This document shows, piece by piece, positions 11,715 to 24,105 of a DNA stretch of 64,000 nt. Each line of letters opens with the position of its first letter. Position 1 is the stretch's first letter. The DNA is from Piper betle (lineage: Eukaryota; Streptophyta; Magnoliopsida; Piperales; Piperaceae). The stretch is from NCBI GenBank assembly GCA_033002965.1, contig JAURVB010014186.1:1-64000 (forward strand). The letters run 5' to 3'. The translations under genes and the position numbers were made by a program. The notes under the pieces are model-generated. The model did not search any database, had not been told where the DNA came from, and saw only the letters and a program-made list of their open reading frames with translations.

Positions 11715-14700
11715 ATGGACAAAAGTGAACCTGCCTTAGTGCCAGAATGGCTCAGAGGAATCAGTGGAGGCACAAATGGTGGTGGCAATTCCCTCCACCA
11801 TATAGCATCTTTTTCGCATTCTGGTATGAAATTTATGTTCCACAATTTGTTATTGCGAACTTCATGTTAGATGTCTTGAATTTATGCGTGTCTTTTTTGT
11901 TCTATATTGCAGATGATTATTCTACGTCAAATTCCACAAGAAGCAAGGCTCACGTTCAAAATGGTAACAACAGTTCCCGTACCTCAAACAGAAAGTCTTC
12001 TCACTTTCGAAGAAGTTCTAGTAGTAATGGCGCCATATTGAATGACAAGGTTTCCTCTTTGCGGTCGCGGTCCTATACTAGTTTTAGTAGAAGTCACCGG
12101 GAGAGAGATTGGGATAGGAATTTTGATGGACGGGGAAAGGACAGGTCGGCTTTACATGATCATTACGGCTTCTCTGATCCTTTGATGATTTCTACTGATG
12201 CTCTGGTGGGTAGGGATGAGCGAGATGCACTCCGGCATTCTTTTTCCAATATATCAGCAAAACGAGGTGAATTATTGTCAAAGAAATCAGCCAATGGTTT
12301 GAACAGTAAACCATATGCTACTGGAAGCATTCTTTCTCCCCAAACCATTAAATCTACATTTGAGAGAGATTTCCCATCTCTGGGATTTGAAGAGAAACCA
12401 GGTGCTCCAGAAGTTAGGGTAAAATCTCCTGGTTTGAGTTCAGCTTCTCAAAGTTTACCTATGAATAGTTCAATTGTGATTGGAGGTGATGGTTGGACTT
12501 CGGTGCTTGCCAAACTGCCTATTATAATCGGAGGTAGCAGTTCGGTGGTTTTACCTGCTGCAGAGTCTGCACCTGTCAGTTCTGCCGTTATGTCTATGAG
12601 CTCTAACAGTGGTCTTAATATGGCTGAAGCATTGGTTCACGCCCCTGGTCATGATCGCATGGTACCTCAGGTTTCTTTTGTTGTATTAAGTGTCCTTTGC
12701 CATCTATTTGCCTCTGTCTTTTCTAGTAGTTTAATCTTGTGCCTTTGGTTTTTAGTTATCCATTGAAACTCAAAGGCTGGAAGAATTGGCTATCAAACAG
12801 TCGAGGCAGTTGATACCAATGACACCATCAATGCCTAAAAGTGCTGTAAGGATAATGTTTTACTTTTTTCTCTTGTATTGTGGCATTTATGATTAGTGAA
12901 GCACGCTTTAGTCTTTTTCAGTTGCCTATAAGATGCCAATTTTAACTTGAACCAAGATGTATCAAATCTTTGGAAATTCTCTGAAGGATTAATATGCCGT
13001 ATTTGTGATTTTTTACTGCGTTTATCCACAAATTGCTATGTGAATGCCTTCTTCTCAAACTTTGAGGTGTACATATTTTTTTGAAAAAAAATTAAGTGAG
13101 GCAATTTTTATCTTCAATTTGTCCAGTTAAGTTGGTGATGCAGTACAATGTTTGGTTTTTGTTTGATGACATGTTAAAAGTTGTTTTTGGGGCTTGTTTG
13201 TTGCTTCATAAAGTAGTAGTATTTTGTTTACTTGCTTTATAGGTAGGTTTTTTTAGTAAAAAAGGTTTTCTTAATGTGAAGGGTTATATGGGGGATATTT
13301 TTGTAACATTGAAAGCTTGTGAACTCTATAAAAGAAGCTGACCTTTGGGAGAGGACAGACCAGTTGAGGGAAAATGAAGTTTATGTTTTAGTTACTTTCT
13401 GTCTCCTGTTCTGCTCTTCCTCAATCCTCTTTATTTTTTCTTCTATCCAATCCAAGTCTATAAGATGAATTAGGCTATTCTCTATTTCTAATCATTTTTA
13501 TGAAATTAGATCTAGTGTATTATGTTGAAACTGCAACAGTTGGTTTGTAGCTGAATTATGATTAAGCAAAAAACTTTTTTTAGACATTTTTCATATATAC
13601 TTGAAAAAAGGGTTTTCAGTAGGTTCTTTATAAATTTGCTTTACTATCTTGGGTAACGTAGCACACCAAATTTCAATTTTGGATGGTTTCGTCAATTGTT
13701 TTGTTTTGTGTAGTCAGAGTTATGTCACATGTGGCCCTTATCATTTCTACTAACATTATGATGGTGACAGTTTGTTTCTTCTTTGTCTGTGTACTTACCA
13801 GTGGTTGTCTACTGATCATGTCTATATTAGTATTTTACAATCGGTACTTATCTCATGATGCTTATCCAATTATTTGAAGTTTTATGATTTGATAATGTGA
13901 AAAATTCATTTAATCTCTCTCTTTCAGAGTTTGTGGTAGGGGGAGGATATTCAATGTAAAAACTGAACACTTTGTTTCATGATGATCACTTTTTGGGTGG
14001 TATAAAGATATAGATTTATGTTGCTGATACTCAGGATAGCGGGATAAGATGTTGATGATGATAATGTGTAGGTGATTGAATCATGGGCTTTGAAGGATAC
14101 AATGTTTCAGAAATTAACACGTCAAGCTTTTAGGCATCATCACTTTCCCCTTTTTTGGAGAATTTAATTTTTTATTCCTTTTGAATTGTTGGTATAGCTG
14201 AATCCTTCAGAGCACTCACTAGAAGACTGAATTTCTACTTTATAGATACTTCTACTTGACAATCACTGCTCATTGCTTCTCTCTAAATTATGTATAGCCA
14301 AAAACTAAAAAAAATTGCAATAATTTTATCCCATATACTTGTTATTTGCATTCTAAAATACTAATTTTGTGTGATTGGTCTAAATTGGAAAATCCAAAAA
14401 TTTAGTGGCATCAAACTTTTCTTTGCAGATATAGTGTTAACTTCAAGTTTGTGTGGTATGTAAAATATTTTTGTTGTTGCTGCACATCCTTTATTTAACT
14501 GCATTCACTTCTATTAACGACATTGTGCACTATTTTTCTGACATGGACATTGTGTGGATGGGCCAAAGAGTAGTTGCTTATAGTTTAACTTTGATAGTGT
14601 ATTGGTGAAATAAGGGATTGCATTGCACTTCGTTTTTTCAGTCATTTATTTTTTTGTGTAGTCACTTTGAAACCCTAACAGATCATTAAATTTGCAGCAT

Positions 14701-15786
14701 TTTGAGAATGATTAGTTGCCTGAAGTATATCAAATGTTTGGCTTAAGTTGTCACTTGTCAAAGCGTATCCTTGTGATTCTTATTCTTTTTTGTTCTATAC
14801 AGGCTCTACTCCCATTGGATAAATCAAAGTCCAAAAGCTTAAAATCTAATGAGTCAAGTAGTGCAAGCAAGGCTGGTCAACAGGTCGTTAACCACTCTGT
14901 CCGTGGATCCTCCAAATCTGACAGTGTCAAAAACTCACAACCTAATAGCAATTTTGTTATTTTAAATCGAGAAAGGAATGGATTTCCTAATTTTCCAGGT
15001 GATGAAACTTTGAGCCCAACCCATGCCAGCACACACAGTATCACATCTCCTGCTGCGATAGTTGCTCCTTTAAGAAGTCCTACAGCTGTAAAGCTTCAGT
15101 CTGTAGGTGCAAATGTTACACAAATCTCTGCTACTGACAAAAAACTTACTTCTCAATCTCAGAATCGCAATGAATTCTTTAATTCCCTGAGGAAAAAAAC
15201 CTCTGCAAACATTGATCATGTATCAGTGGCCTCAGATTCTGCTCTTTCGGTAACTGCAGAAAAACATGAGGAACATTTTGTGGAAGATTCTAGTGCATTT
15301 ATGGATGATGGAAAGGCGGCCCATATTGCAACTGGATCTGCCTTGACTTGCTCTTCATCTGACGGCGAAAATGCAGCTATATCTTCTAGTGGTGGTGGTG
15401 AGATTCCTTTCTCAGATGAACAAAAGCTTTTGATTCATCCATTGCTTTTCCAGATGAGGAGGAAGAGGCATTTTTAAAGTCACTTGGATGGGATGCTGCT
15501 GCAGAAGAAGAAGCTTTAACTGAAGAGGAGATCCAGGCGTTCCTTAAAGAGGTATGGTGCTTAAATTTCATTTTTGGTTGTGGTTTTCACTGACCTTGGT
15601 TTTTAGGGAAACCTATATTTTAAGCTTTAAAGATTGTCATTTTCCCTGTCCATGGTTTGTGTATTTGCCTTGCAGTACAACAAATTAACGCCTACTTCCA
15701 AATTATGTCAACAATGTGATGGAAAAAACTTGAGGGCAGATATGGAGAGCCGACCATGTTCATCTGTATCAAATTCTAATGTTTGA
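11715..15786 (+). CDS. Ser-rich plant protein with DFPSLG motif, paralogue 1 (frameshifted near the C-terminus)
   Basis: Five coding exons: 11715-11823, 11913-12670, 12756-12845, 14803-15551 and 15676-15786, all with GT/AG borders. The start is MDKSEPALVPEWLRG, identical in position to paralogue 2. The protein is hydrophilic and Ser/Arg/Asn-rich, with RRSSSSNG, SHRERDWDR, STFERDFPSLG and a C-terminal acidic segment EEEEAFLKSLGWDAAAEEE. It belongs to an uncharacterised plant family, and the DFPSL box recalls vasculin/GPBP1-type nuclear proteins; function is not known. In exon 4 the A-run at 15422-15425 is one base shorter than frame conservation requires. Translation therefore leaves the family frame and stops at 15475-15477, giving about 543 residues and losing the acidic end, although the downstream exons remain intact in the other frame. 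Total exon length is 2 mod 3, consistent with one missing base. This is either a consensus error or a real truncation. Confidence 0.8.
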
Positions 15787-15991
15787 AGCCTTCTCAAAAT
15801 CAGACCCTCTGGTAGGAAAGAGATACAGAAAAATAGTAGTTGTTGCAGTTGGTTTCCATTTTCTTTGAAACAAGTTTTGGTGGACAAACATTAGGTTTTA
15901 GAATATTTGCAGTTGGAGAAAAGAGCAAGCGAAGAGCAGTAAGAGTTGGAACGTGCAGGGTTTTTTCTGTCTTCATGCCCACCATGTGCAA

Positions 15992-15997
15992 AATAAA
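15992..15997 (+). terminator. Poly(A) signal AATAAA, paralogue 1
   Basis: The context GTGCAAAATAAAGGCTTT is conserved almost base for base 190-210 bases after the stop in both paralogues (the other is at 22450-22455), which supports its use as the 3'-end signal. Confidence 0.6.
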
Positions 15998-16039
15998 GGC
16001 TTTAAGGCTGCCCGTGTAGAGGAGTGAGTGCGATGTCAT

Positions 16040-17530
16040 GTCGGTTGAGTTCTATCTAGTTTCAGCAACACAAATGACAGGATTTCATGATCCATATATG
16101 TTCTTGGTTGGGAATACTTTCACAGGATGGTAACTATAGTGTTGGAAGTCTGATTTTTCTTTTTCATTGATTCTTTTTCGTCCCATTTTAAAGGAAGCAT
16201 GTAATCTTTTAGTTTTTATGGAAAATTCATTAGTTCATTAGCCGGTTAGTTGAGAGGTTGGAAGAAGTGTTTTGCTATCGCTGTAGAAGCAGTTTGCCTT
16301 AGTGTAATTGCTGGTCCCTCGCCCAAGAAACAAGATAAGGATCCATTGGAAGAAGCAATTTTTATCTTGTTGGGCGCTTTCTAACTTCAATTTTCATCAT
16401 TCGTCCTTATTGTGAGAAGTGCCTTTACTTACGTCTCTGCTTTGTTAGATGTTAGAACACTGCAGAAATTTTGATCTTCAAACTAAATTTATGTAGTACT
16501 TAAAATCTAAAAAAACTTCCTTTATTATTATTTATTTTTTGAGAGGAAGTGATATCAATAAGCATACAAGGTACTGTCGTTTAGAGGCATTTGAAGGCTC
16601 GGCTGTTTGAGAGAATTCACGATCCAGCTAGGGTTAGATTGCTTCTATTTATCCCCCTCGTTACCGCATTGGTATGACTTCGTAAGAGGTGGTAAGGACA
16701 CCATAAGTCTATTCTTACTCTTAACCAATGTTCATTAAAGGCCTAATCTTGCTTCAAGGTGGATCATTCGACGGTGGACATGCCTTGTTTAGTATCGAGC
16801 TACAACAATCTTTGCATGTGATGGATGTAAGCCTACATGTAACACCCATTCTTTGGCGTTGACTGGTGAGTTTTACCTGGTTTGTTTTTAGGAACACTTT
16901 GTATGAAAGAATTTTAGCCACGCTCGAGTATTTGCTAACTAATTGTAGGCTTAATTAGTGGGTATTTCAGTATTAATAAATGCCTAATTAGAAATACCTA
17001 TTTGGTAACACCTTGACACCACGAAGGAAGCCAGAAAATAGTCAAGGCAAATTTGGGGCACAGTTAACTCAATTAATAACTCAGGCGGGGCCAATTAATA
17101 TATTCTACGTAAAACCCTATTTGGCCTAGTTTGGTGGGTTTGGGTGTGGGGCCAGCCCTTCAAAATTGGCCCCCACAAGAATTTGGGCCGGGCCAAAGAG
17201 CCTCGCGCGGGATCCCAATTTTCATATAATGCACCTCACTATTTATGATGCAAAAATATATTATATATGTTGCATATATATATATATATATTATATATTT
17301 ATATTTATATATTTATATATTTATATATTTATTTTCTAAAACACCGCCCAAAATCCCTAACTTACCAAAAGCCTAGCCCCAGCATCCATGAAGAATTGCA
17401 CCCTTCATGCGTTTTCCGTTTCCTCACCAACACAACCCGACCCCCCCTTCGTTCCTGCCCTTGCTCTCAACCCCGCCCTCGCCGCCTCTTCCCCCACTCC
17501 CACCCCACCCACGTCAATATTGAAACAATC
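16040..17530. other. Intergenic DNA between the tandem paralogues
   Basis: The first ~200 bases still resemble the sequence downstream of paralogue 2. Then comes unmatched DNA with an isolated TGTAACACCC at 16838-16847, resembling an LTR start but with no partner end found. A TA/TTTATA-rich microsatellite lies at about 17270-17332, just upstream of the second leader exon. No gene was seen. Confidence 0.5.
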
Positions 17531-17539
17531 CCTTCCTCA

Positions 17540-18165
17540 TCCTTTGTGCCCGCCATTATTCCTCGTTTGTTCGAATTCTCTCTCCGTCTTAAATCTCTCT
17601 CTTTTTTCTGAGGGTTTGATTTTTCTTGCGCCCCCGCCCGCGGTTTTCCGATACATTAGCACTTGCTGGGGGCGTTTGAAGGTCTCTGCTTGGCGCCGTT
17701 TTCGTTCGGCGGTTTTGGTGTTCCAATTTGGCTGGTGCCCCCCTTTGATGAGTTGGTGATTTTGCTTGGAATTTGGTTCTTTGGTTGTTTGGAGGGGAGG
17801 AGGGGGCGGTGTTGGGTGCTGCTGGGTATTGCCCCGCCCTTTCTTGGCAATCAATCTTGTTTGGAATTGGTGCGGGAATTGGGTTGTTTGCGTCTCAGGG
17901 ATTTAGGTTTGGCGCCACCTTTTTTGGATGGGGAGGTAATGATGGTTTTGTGATGTTGTTGTGACGGTTTGCTGGCATTTGGTGGTATGTTTTGGTTGAG
18001 TTTTTGGAGGCGATGAGGGGCCGCCGGGAGACACCTTTGCTTTCTTAGTTTCGCTTCTGGAAGAGAATGGCGGTGTAGGGTCGGATTTTTCATTGTTGTC
18101 TCTGTTCTCTCCAAAGCCTTCTCCTTTGGAGTCGCTTCCATGGAAATCGCTGCAAAGAACAACAG
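17540..18165 (+). other. Leader (5' UTR) exon and promoter-proximal DNA of paralogue 2
   Basis: Homologous to 10640-11320. The phrase AAGGTCTCTGCTTGGCGCCG is shared, and the block ends AACAACAG|GTTCATTTCT with a donor at 18166. The duplication therefore included the promoter-proximal region. The transcription start is not resolved. Confidence 0.55.
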
Positions 18166-18522
18166 GTTCATTTCTCTTTGATTGTTACTGTTTGATTCAG
18201 TTTGTTGAGAGTTTATACGGTACAGACGACAATCTTGAGCTTCGGAATTTTATCTTTGCTTTGATAAGTGTAGCAGCCGTCTAGGAGTTAGTATTGGCAC
18301 GCCCGGGCGGAATTAGGGTTTTGGAATTTGGTTTTAGAAGATCTGTTTTACCAGTGGAAGAACCAACCCTTTTTACTTTAGGGTTAAAAGTAGACTAGTT
18401 TTTACTGGGTGAATGTGGAGGGGGCTGGAAGTGTGTTTGGTTGATAGAGATTTTACACCAGAGAAGCATAATTCGCTATTGTTTCTCGCATTCCTTAACA
18501 CCTATGACGGTCTGCTATCGAT

Positions 18523-21500
18523 ATGGACAAGAGTGAACCTGCTTTAGCGCCAGAATGGCTCAGAGGATCCAGTGCGGGCACAAATGGTGGTGGCAGTTCC
18601 CTCCACCATATTGCATCTCTTTCCCAGTCTGGTATGGCATTACTGCCCCTTACACTTTGCTAGTTTTTATTTGTGAACTGCAAGTTAGATCTTATCATAT
18701 TTTTTTTGTTTGTTGCAGATGATCATTCCACTTCAAATTCCACAAGGAGCAAGGTTCACCTTTCAAATGGTAACAACAGCACATCTCGTACCTCTGATAG
18801 AAAGTCTTCTCACATCCGAAGAAGTTCAAGTAGCAATGGCGCCGTATTGAATGACAAGGTTTCTTCACTGCAGTGGCAGTCATATTCAAGTTTTAGTAAA
18901 AGTCATCGTGAGAGAGATTGGGATAGGGATTTTGATAGGCGAGGAAAGGACAGAGGAGCTTTACGAAGTCGTTTTGACTTCTCTGATCCTTTGATGCTTT
19001 CTACTGATGTTCTGGTGTGTAGGGATGAGAGAGATGCATTACGACGCTCTTTTTCTAATATATCAGCAAAACGAGGGGAAGTCTTGTCAAATAAATTGGT
19101 CAATGACCTAAACAATGAGCCACATGCTGCTGGAAGTATTATTTCTCCCAACAACATCAAATCTACATTTGAGAGAGATTTCCCGTCGTTGGGATCTGAG
19201 GAGAAACTTGGTGCTCCAGAAGTTAGGGTGAAATCTCCTGGTTTGAGTTCGGCTTCTCATAGTTTACCTATGAATAGTTCAACTGTGATTGGAGGTGATG
19301 GTTGGACTTCGGTGCTTGCTGAAGTGCCTATTATAATTGGAGGTAGCAGTTCGGTGGTTTTGCCAACTGCTGCTTCTGCACCTGTCAGTTCTGCCGGTAT
19401 GTCTCTTAGCTCAAACACTGGTCTTAATATGGCTGAAGCATTGGTTCAGGCCCCTAGTCGGGCTCGCACGGCACCGCAGGTATCTTTTCTTGTATAAAGT
19501 GTCCTTTGTTGTCTACAAGCCTGTCTTTTCTGGCATTTTATTCTTGTGCCTTTGGTTTGCAGTCATCCGTTGAAACTCATAGGCTGGAAGAATTGGCTAT
19601 CAAACAGTCAAGGCAGTTGATACCAATGACACCGTCAATGCCTAAAAGTGCTGTAAGGATACTGTTTTGCATTTTTCTCTGTTATATGGGTTGCTTTGTT
19701 GTATTATAACCTCATTTTAGTCAGTCTTAGCAACAAGATGTCAATTGTTCCATTTTTATTTGAGTTCTGAAACCAAGATACATTTAATCTTGTTAAGTGA
19801 AGAATTTTTGAATAATCTGCGAAGGAAAATTTTGTCATATTTTTTAATTTTCTTTTCCTTTTATCCACAAATGGTTATGGGAATGTCCTTTTTTCTCAAA
19901 ATTTGAGGTGTGTGCTATTTATCTATTATCAGAAGTTGATAGCTTTTTTTTATCTGCCTTTTTTCTATTCACTAAATTTATAGATGTATTATGATGGAGA
20001 GCTTTTGCATCTGTGCCAGGAAAAACAGTTGTCTTTGATGGAGAATCACACTAGATTCCAATTTAGGATGGTCTCTTTGAAGATTTGTTTTTGTCTAGCC
20101 GTAATTAAGGCAGCCTTATCATTTCTACTTTCAGTGTGGTCATGCATCTTCTATCTTCTTTGTCCTTGTATGCCTACCAATGGTTTTCTGTGGTCATATA
20201 TTTAATCTATATTAGCGCCTTGCAATCAACACTCATCTTATGATACTCGTCCAATTATTGGAAGGTGTATGATTTGATAGGAAAATTTCTTTTTGCCCCC
20301 TCCCCTCCAAGGTTATGTGAGGGAGGATATTCAAACGAAAAACTGAATCCTTTGTTCATCAAAAGCACTTTATTGCTGGGTATTAAGTTTTGAATCTATG
20401 CTGCTAACCTCAGCCAGGTGGGATGAGTTATAGAGGAGGAGGAGGAGGAGGAGGATGGTGGTGGTGATGATGGTGATGTGTAGGTGGCTGGTTCTTAATG
20501 TTTCAATAATTAGCACATTTGTAAGCTTTTAGGCATCATTGCTTTCACGAAGTTAGATTGGTAATGCATTTGAACTGTTGGTATCGTTATCTCCTTTCAA
20601 AGTTTGTTAAAAAAATCCACAATTTCCACTTTGGAGACTTCTAATGTTGGTTTAGGTCTCCCCTTTCAAAATTTGTTAAAAAATAGACAATTTCTACTTT
20701 GGAGATTTCTATTTTACAAACACTGCTCTCACTACTTTTCTGTTTCTTAATTATGTAACCAATAACTAAAAGTGCTATAGATCAATCCCCATGTTCATTT
20801 GAAATTCATGTGAATGATAGTTGTATCAGACCTTTCTTCTAGATACTAGAGTGTTGATTTTATTTTGTGTGCATATAAATATTTCTGCTACTGCTCTTGC
20901 CACATCCTTATCTAACTGCATGCATCTCTGTTAACGGAACTGTGTCGTTAACTTTATGACAGGGGTGTTTTGTATATGGGTTAAAGGTATTTGCTTATAG
21001 TTCAACTTGGATGGTTTCCAGAGTTTAGATGTGCATGAAATAAATGATAGCAATGGCCCTTTTGTTTTATTAATTCATTATTTATGCGGGTGATTATTTT
21101 GAAGAAGTGTATTTTTGGGGATTCTAGGTAGATCATGTATTCTGCATTATGTGAATGATTAGTTACTTGCCTGAAGTATAACAATTTTTTGGCTAAAGTT
21201 GTCTTAGTTTATCATTTTGATTCTGTTTCCTTTTTCTTCCATACAGGCTCTACTCTCATTGGATAAATCAAAATTCAAATGCCTAAGATCTAACGAGTTG
21301 AGTAATACCAGTAAGGCTGGTCAACAGCTATCATCATCACAGCTGATTAACCAATCTCTCCGTGGGTCCTCTAAATCTGACAGTACAAAGAACTCACAAC
21401 CTAATAGCAGTTTTGTTATTTTAAATCGAGAAAGGAGTGGGTATTCTACTTCACTAGGTGACGAAACTTTGAGCCCAACTCATCCCAATGCACACTGTGT

Positions 21501-22260
21501 TGCTTCCCCTACTGCGACTGGTGCTCTTTCAAGAAGTCCTACAGCTGTTAAGCTTAAGTCTGTAGGGGCAAAAGTAACCCAAATCTCTTTGGCTGATAGA
21601 AAACTTACTTCTCAATCTCAGAACCGCAATGAATTCTTTAATTCCTTGAGGAAGAAATCCTCTGCAAGCAATGATCATGTGTTGACCACCCCAGATTCTA
21701 CTCTTTCAGCAACTGAAGAGAAACATGAGGAAGATTTAGTGGCAAATTCTGGTTTCATTGTCGAAGATGGAAGGGAGGTTGATTTTGCAACTGGAGCTAC
21801 CTTGGCTTGCTCTTTATCTGACGGTGAAAATGCTGCAATTTTTTCTAGTGATGGTGAGATTCCTTGCTCAGATGAACAAGCTATTGTTGGCTCCGCCATT
21901 GCTTTTCCAGATGAGGAGGAAGAGGCATTTTTAAAGTCACTTGGATGGGATGCCGCTGCAGAAGAAGAAGCTTTAACTGAAGAGGAGATCCAGTCATTTC
22001 TTGAAGAGGTATTATGGTTGAACTCTGCACTTGTGGTTTTACACAAACTTTTTTTTTAAGAAACCTACATTTATGCTTTTCATTTTTAAAGCCTTTATGA
22101 TTTTGATGACAATGATGCCTGGGCATATGTCTTGCAGTACAACAAATTGACGCCGACTTCCAAATTATGTGGACAATTGAATGGAATAAACTTGAGGGCA
22201 GATATGGATAATCCATCTTGTTCATCAATATCAAATTCTAAACCTTTGAAGCCTTCTTGA
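18523..22260 (+). CDS. Ser-rich plant protein with DFPSLG motif, paralogue 2 (intact)
   Basis: Exons 18523-18631, 18719-19479, 19563-19652, 21247-22008 and 22138-22260 sum to 1845 bases and give 614 residues with an open frame throughout. The start MDKSEPALAPEWLRG is preceded by a spliced leader. Features in order: N-terminal PEWLRG box; Ser/Arg-rich region (RKSSHIRRSSSSNG, SHRERDWDRDFDRRGKD); STFERDFPSLGSEEK; VIGGDGWTSVLAEVP; a short helical exon RLEELAIKQSRQLIPMTP; QSQNRNEFFNSLRKKSS; and the acidic EEEEAFLKSLGWDAAAEEE / LTEEEIQSFLEE tail before YNKLTPTSKLC. The low-complexity basic composition suggests a nuclear protein; no enzymatic motif is present. Intron 3 contains a GGA-rich microsatellite near 20433. 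It is the functional reference for the damaged copy upstream. The start codons are 6,808 bases apart. Confidence 0.85.
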
Positions 22261-22449
22261 AAATCATCACTGTCCTTCTAGTAGCAAAGAAGTACAGACT
22301 AGTTATTCTTGCAAGGGATCTTACATTTTCTTTGAGACAAGTTTTGGTGGGCGAAGTTTAGGTTTTGAATTATGTGCTTTTGGCGATAGGAGCAGTAAGA
22401 TTTGGAATGTCTCAGTTTTTCTCAACTTCCTGTTCACCAAGATGTGCAA

Positions 22450-22455
22450 AATAAA
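22450..22455 (+). terminator. Poly(A) signal AATAAA, paralogue 2
   Basis: AATAAA in the conserved context GTGCAAAATAAAGGCTTT, about 190 bases after the stop and matching the signal downstream of paralogue 1. Confidence 0.6.
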
Positions 22456-22469
22456 GGCTTTTTAAGATT

Positions 22470-24105
22470 GCTGGTATAGAGTGGATTGACTGCAATGTCA
22501 TGTCGGTCTGTCCGATCTAGTTTTTTGAGCAACGTTAACGGCAGGATTTCATGGGCCGAATGATATGTTCTGGTTGGGAATATTTTCACAGGAGCGTAAT
22601 TGTAATGCTGGTGGAATTCTGTGGGTTTTTTTCTTTTTCATTAATTCTTTTTTGTCCCCATTTTTAAAGAAGAATGTTAATCTCTTTAGCTTTTATGGAA
22701 AATCCATCAGTTCATTAGCAGGTAAGAAGAGAGATTGGAGTAAAGATTTGTTTTCGGTATGGAATAGCTTTGCAACTGTAGTAAATATTGTAGTTCTGCT
22801 TCCGCACGGTCCAAGAAACAAGAAAAGACAAGCATATGTGGTTAGAAGCAATTACCAGGGATTTACCATAGCACTCACTACAGTGAACTTGTTGTAACGT
22901 TTATTTGATTGATTTAAATTTTTTAATTAGGTGTTAAAAAATTTAATTGTAATAATTAAGTTAATTTTTTTCAATTAAAAATATTTAAACTAATTATGTA
23001 AGTGTTATAGCGAGTTTGTGGTAACATTTGTTACAACAAATCCTTGGCTAGAAGCAATGTTTATCTTGTTTAGCGCTTACTAGCTGCATTGCAATTCCTG
23101 TGGAGAGGAGTGCCTGTATGTATTTAGGTTTCTGCTTTGTAAGAGCCAAATACTCCAGGGTTTTAATTGGGTTTTGGGACATGAACCCTAAATAAGGATT
23201 TATGAAATGACAAATTTTTAAATGGTTGGATATCTTTGTTGATATAATCACAAATTTTTGAATGGTTGGATATCCTTGTTGACATCAACTTTTCTCCTTC
23301 GATCGGGTTTGGGACTGCCAATGTGGAGAAATTAATTTTTATGCCTGGTTAAATATTTTTGGCCATCTAATATCCAACTTATCAGATCATCTTTTTGGTT
23401 CTTTATTTATCTGTTTTTATAAGGTGGGAGTAATTTTCCCATGCAACAACAAATTCAACATGGAATTGGAGAAGAGGGATCTGTTTTTTCCCAAGCAATG
23501 TAAAAGCTTGGGGGTGTGAAGAACGCGGCTGATTTTTTATATAAATGCTTTTATTATTTATGTATTGATCATTATCAAGGGTGCAGCATACCCACATCCG
23601 GTTCAGTAGATTTGGTTCACGTTCAATTAGTGAACAGGGGCTGATGAAATATTAGGTAGCAGCCATGGTAGACTCTTTCTCCTACATACATGTAATCTTT
23701 CCAATGTATCTTTACGCAAAAAATAGTGGAACTCTGGTCAGAAACAACCAGACTGTATCAATTAGCACAATATGAACGCACAGCAAATTTACAACCCACG
23801 ATTCAACGCATTGCATTGACGCTGAAATGCTGACATAGCATCATAATGACCCAGTAATCAACCAGGGACAAGGACAGATATGAATTGTCCAATCTGTTCC
23901 GCCTTTAACTAAATCCAGATTTCACAACAAAGTTCAACTATATCCGGATGCAACACAATATATTGTATGTTCCCTTTTTCAAAACTTGTCGAGACCTCTT
24001 ATTGTTTTTTGAGCCACGGCAGTGAGATGTAATATCCTTTCACATCTATTCTTCCTGATCAAACCCAATCGTTTGATTTCTAGAAATTTATGTCCATGGA
24101 CCATG
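22470..24105. other. Intergenic DNA between paralogue 2 and the PPR gene
   Basis: No gene recognised. The right end is the 3' flank of the minus-strand PPR gene. A short near-duplication is visible: AATTTTTGAATGGTTGGATATCCTTGTTGA at about 23250-23285 repeats the preceding ~50 bases. Confidence 0.5.

Noticed and set aside
16838..16847. TGTAACACCC resembling an LTR start
   Set aside because: No matching CA end, target duplication or similarity to the three LTR copies beyond the ten bases.
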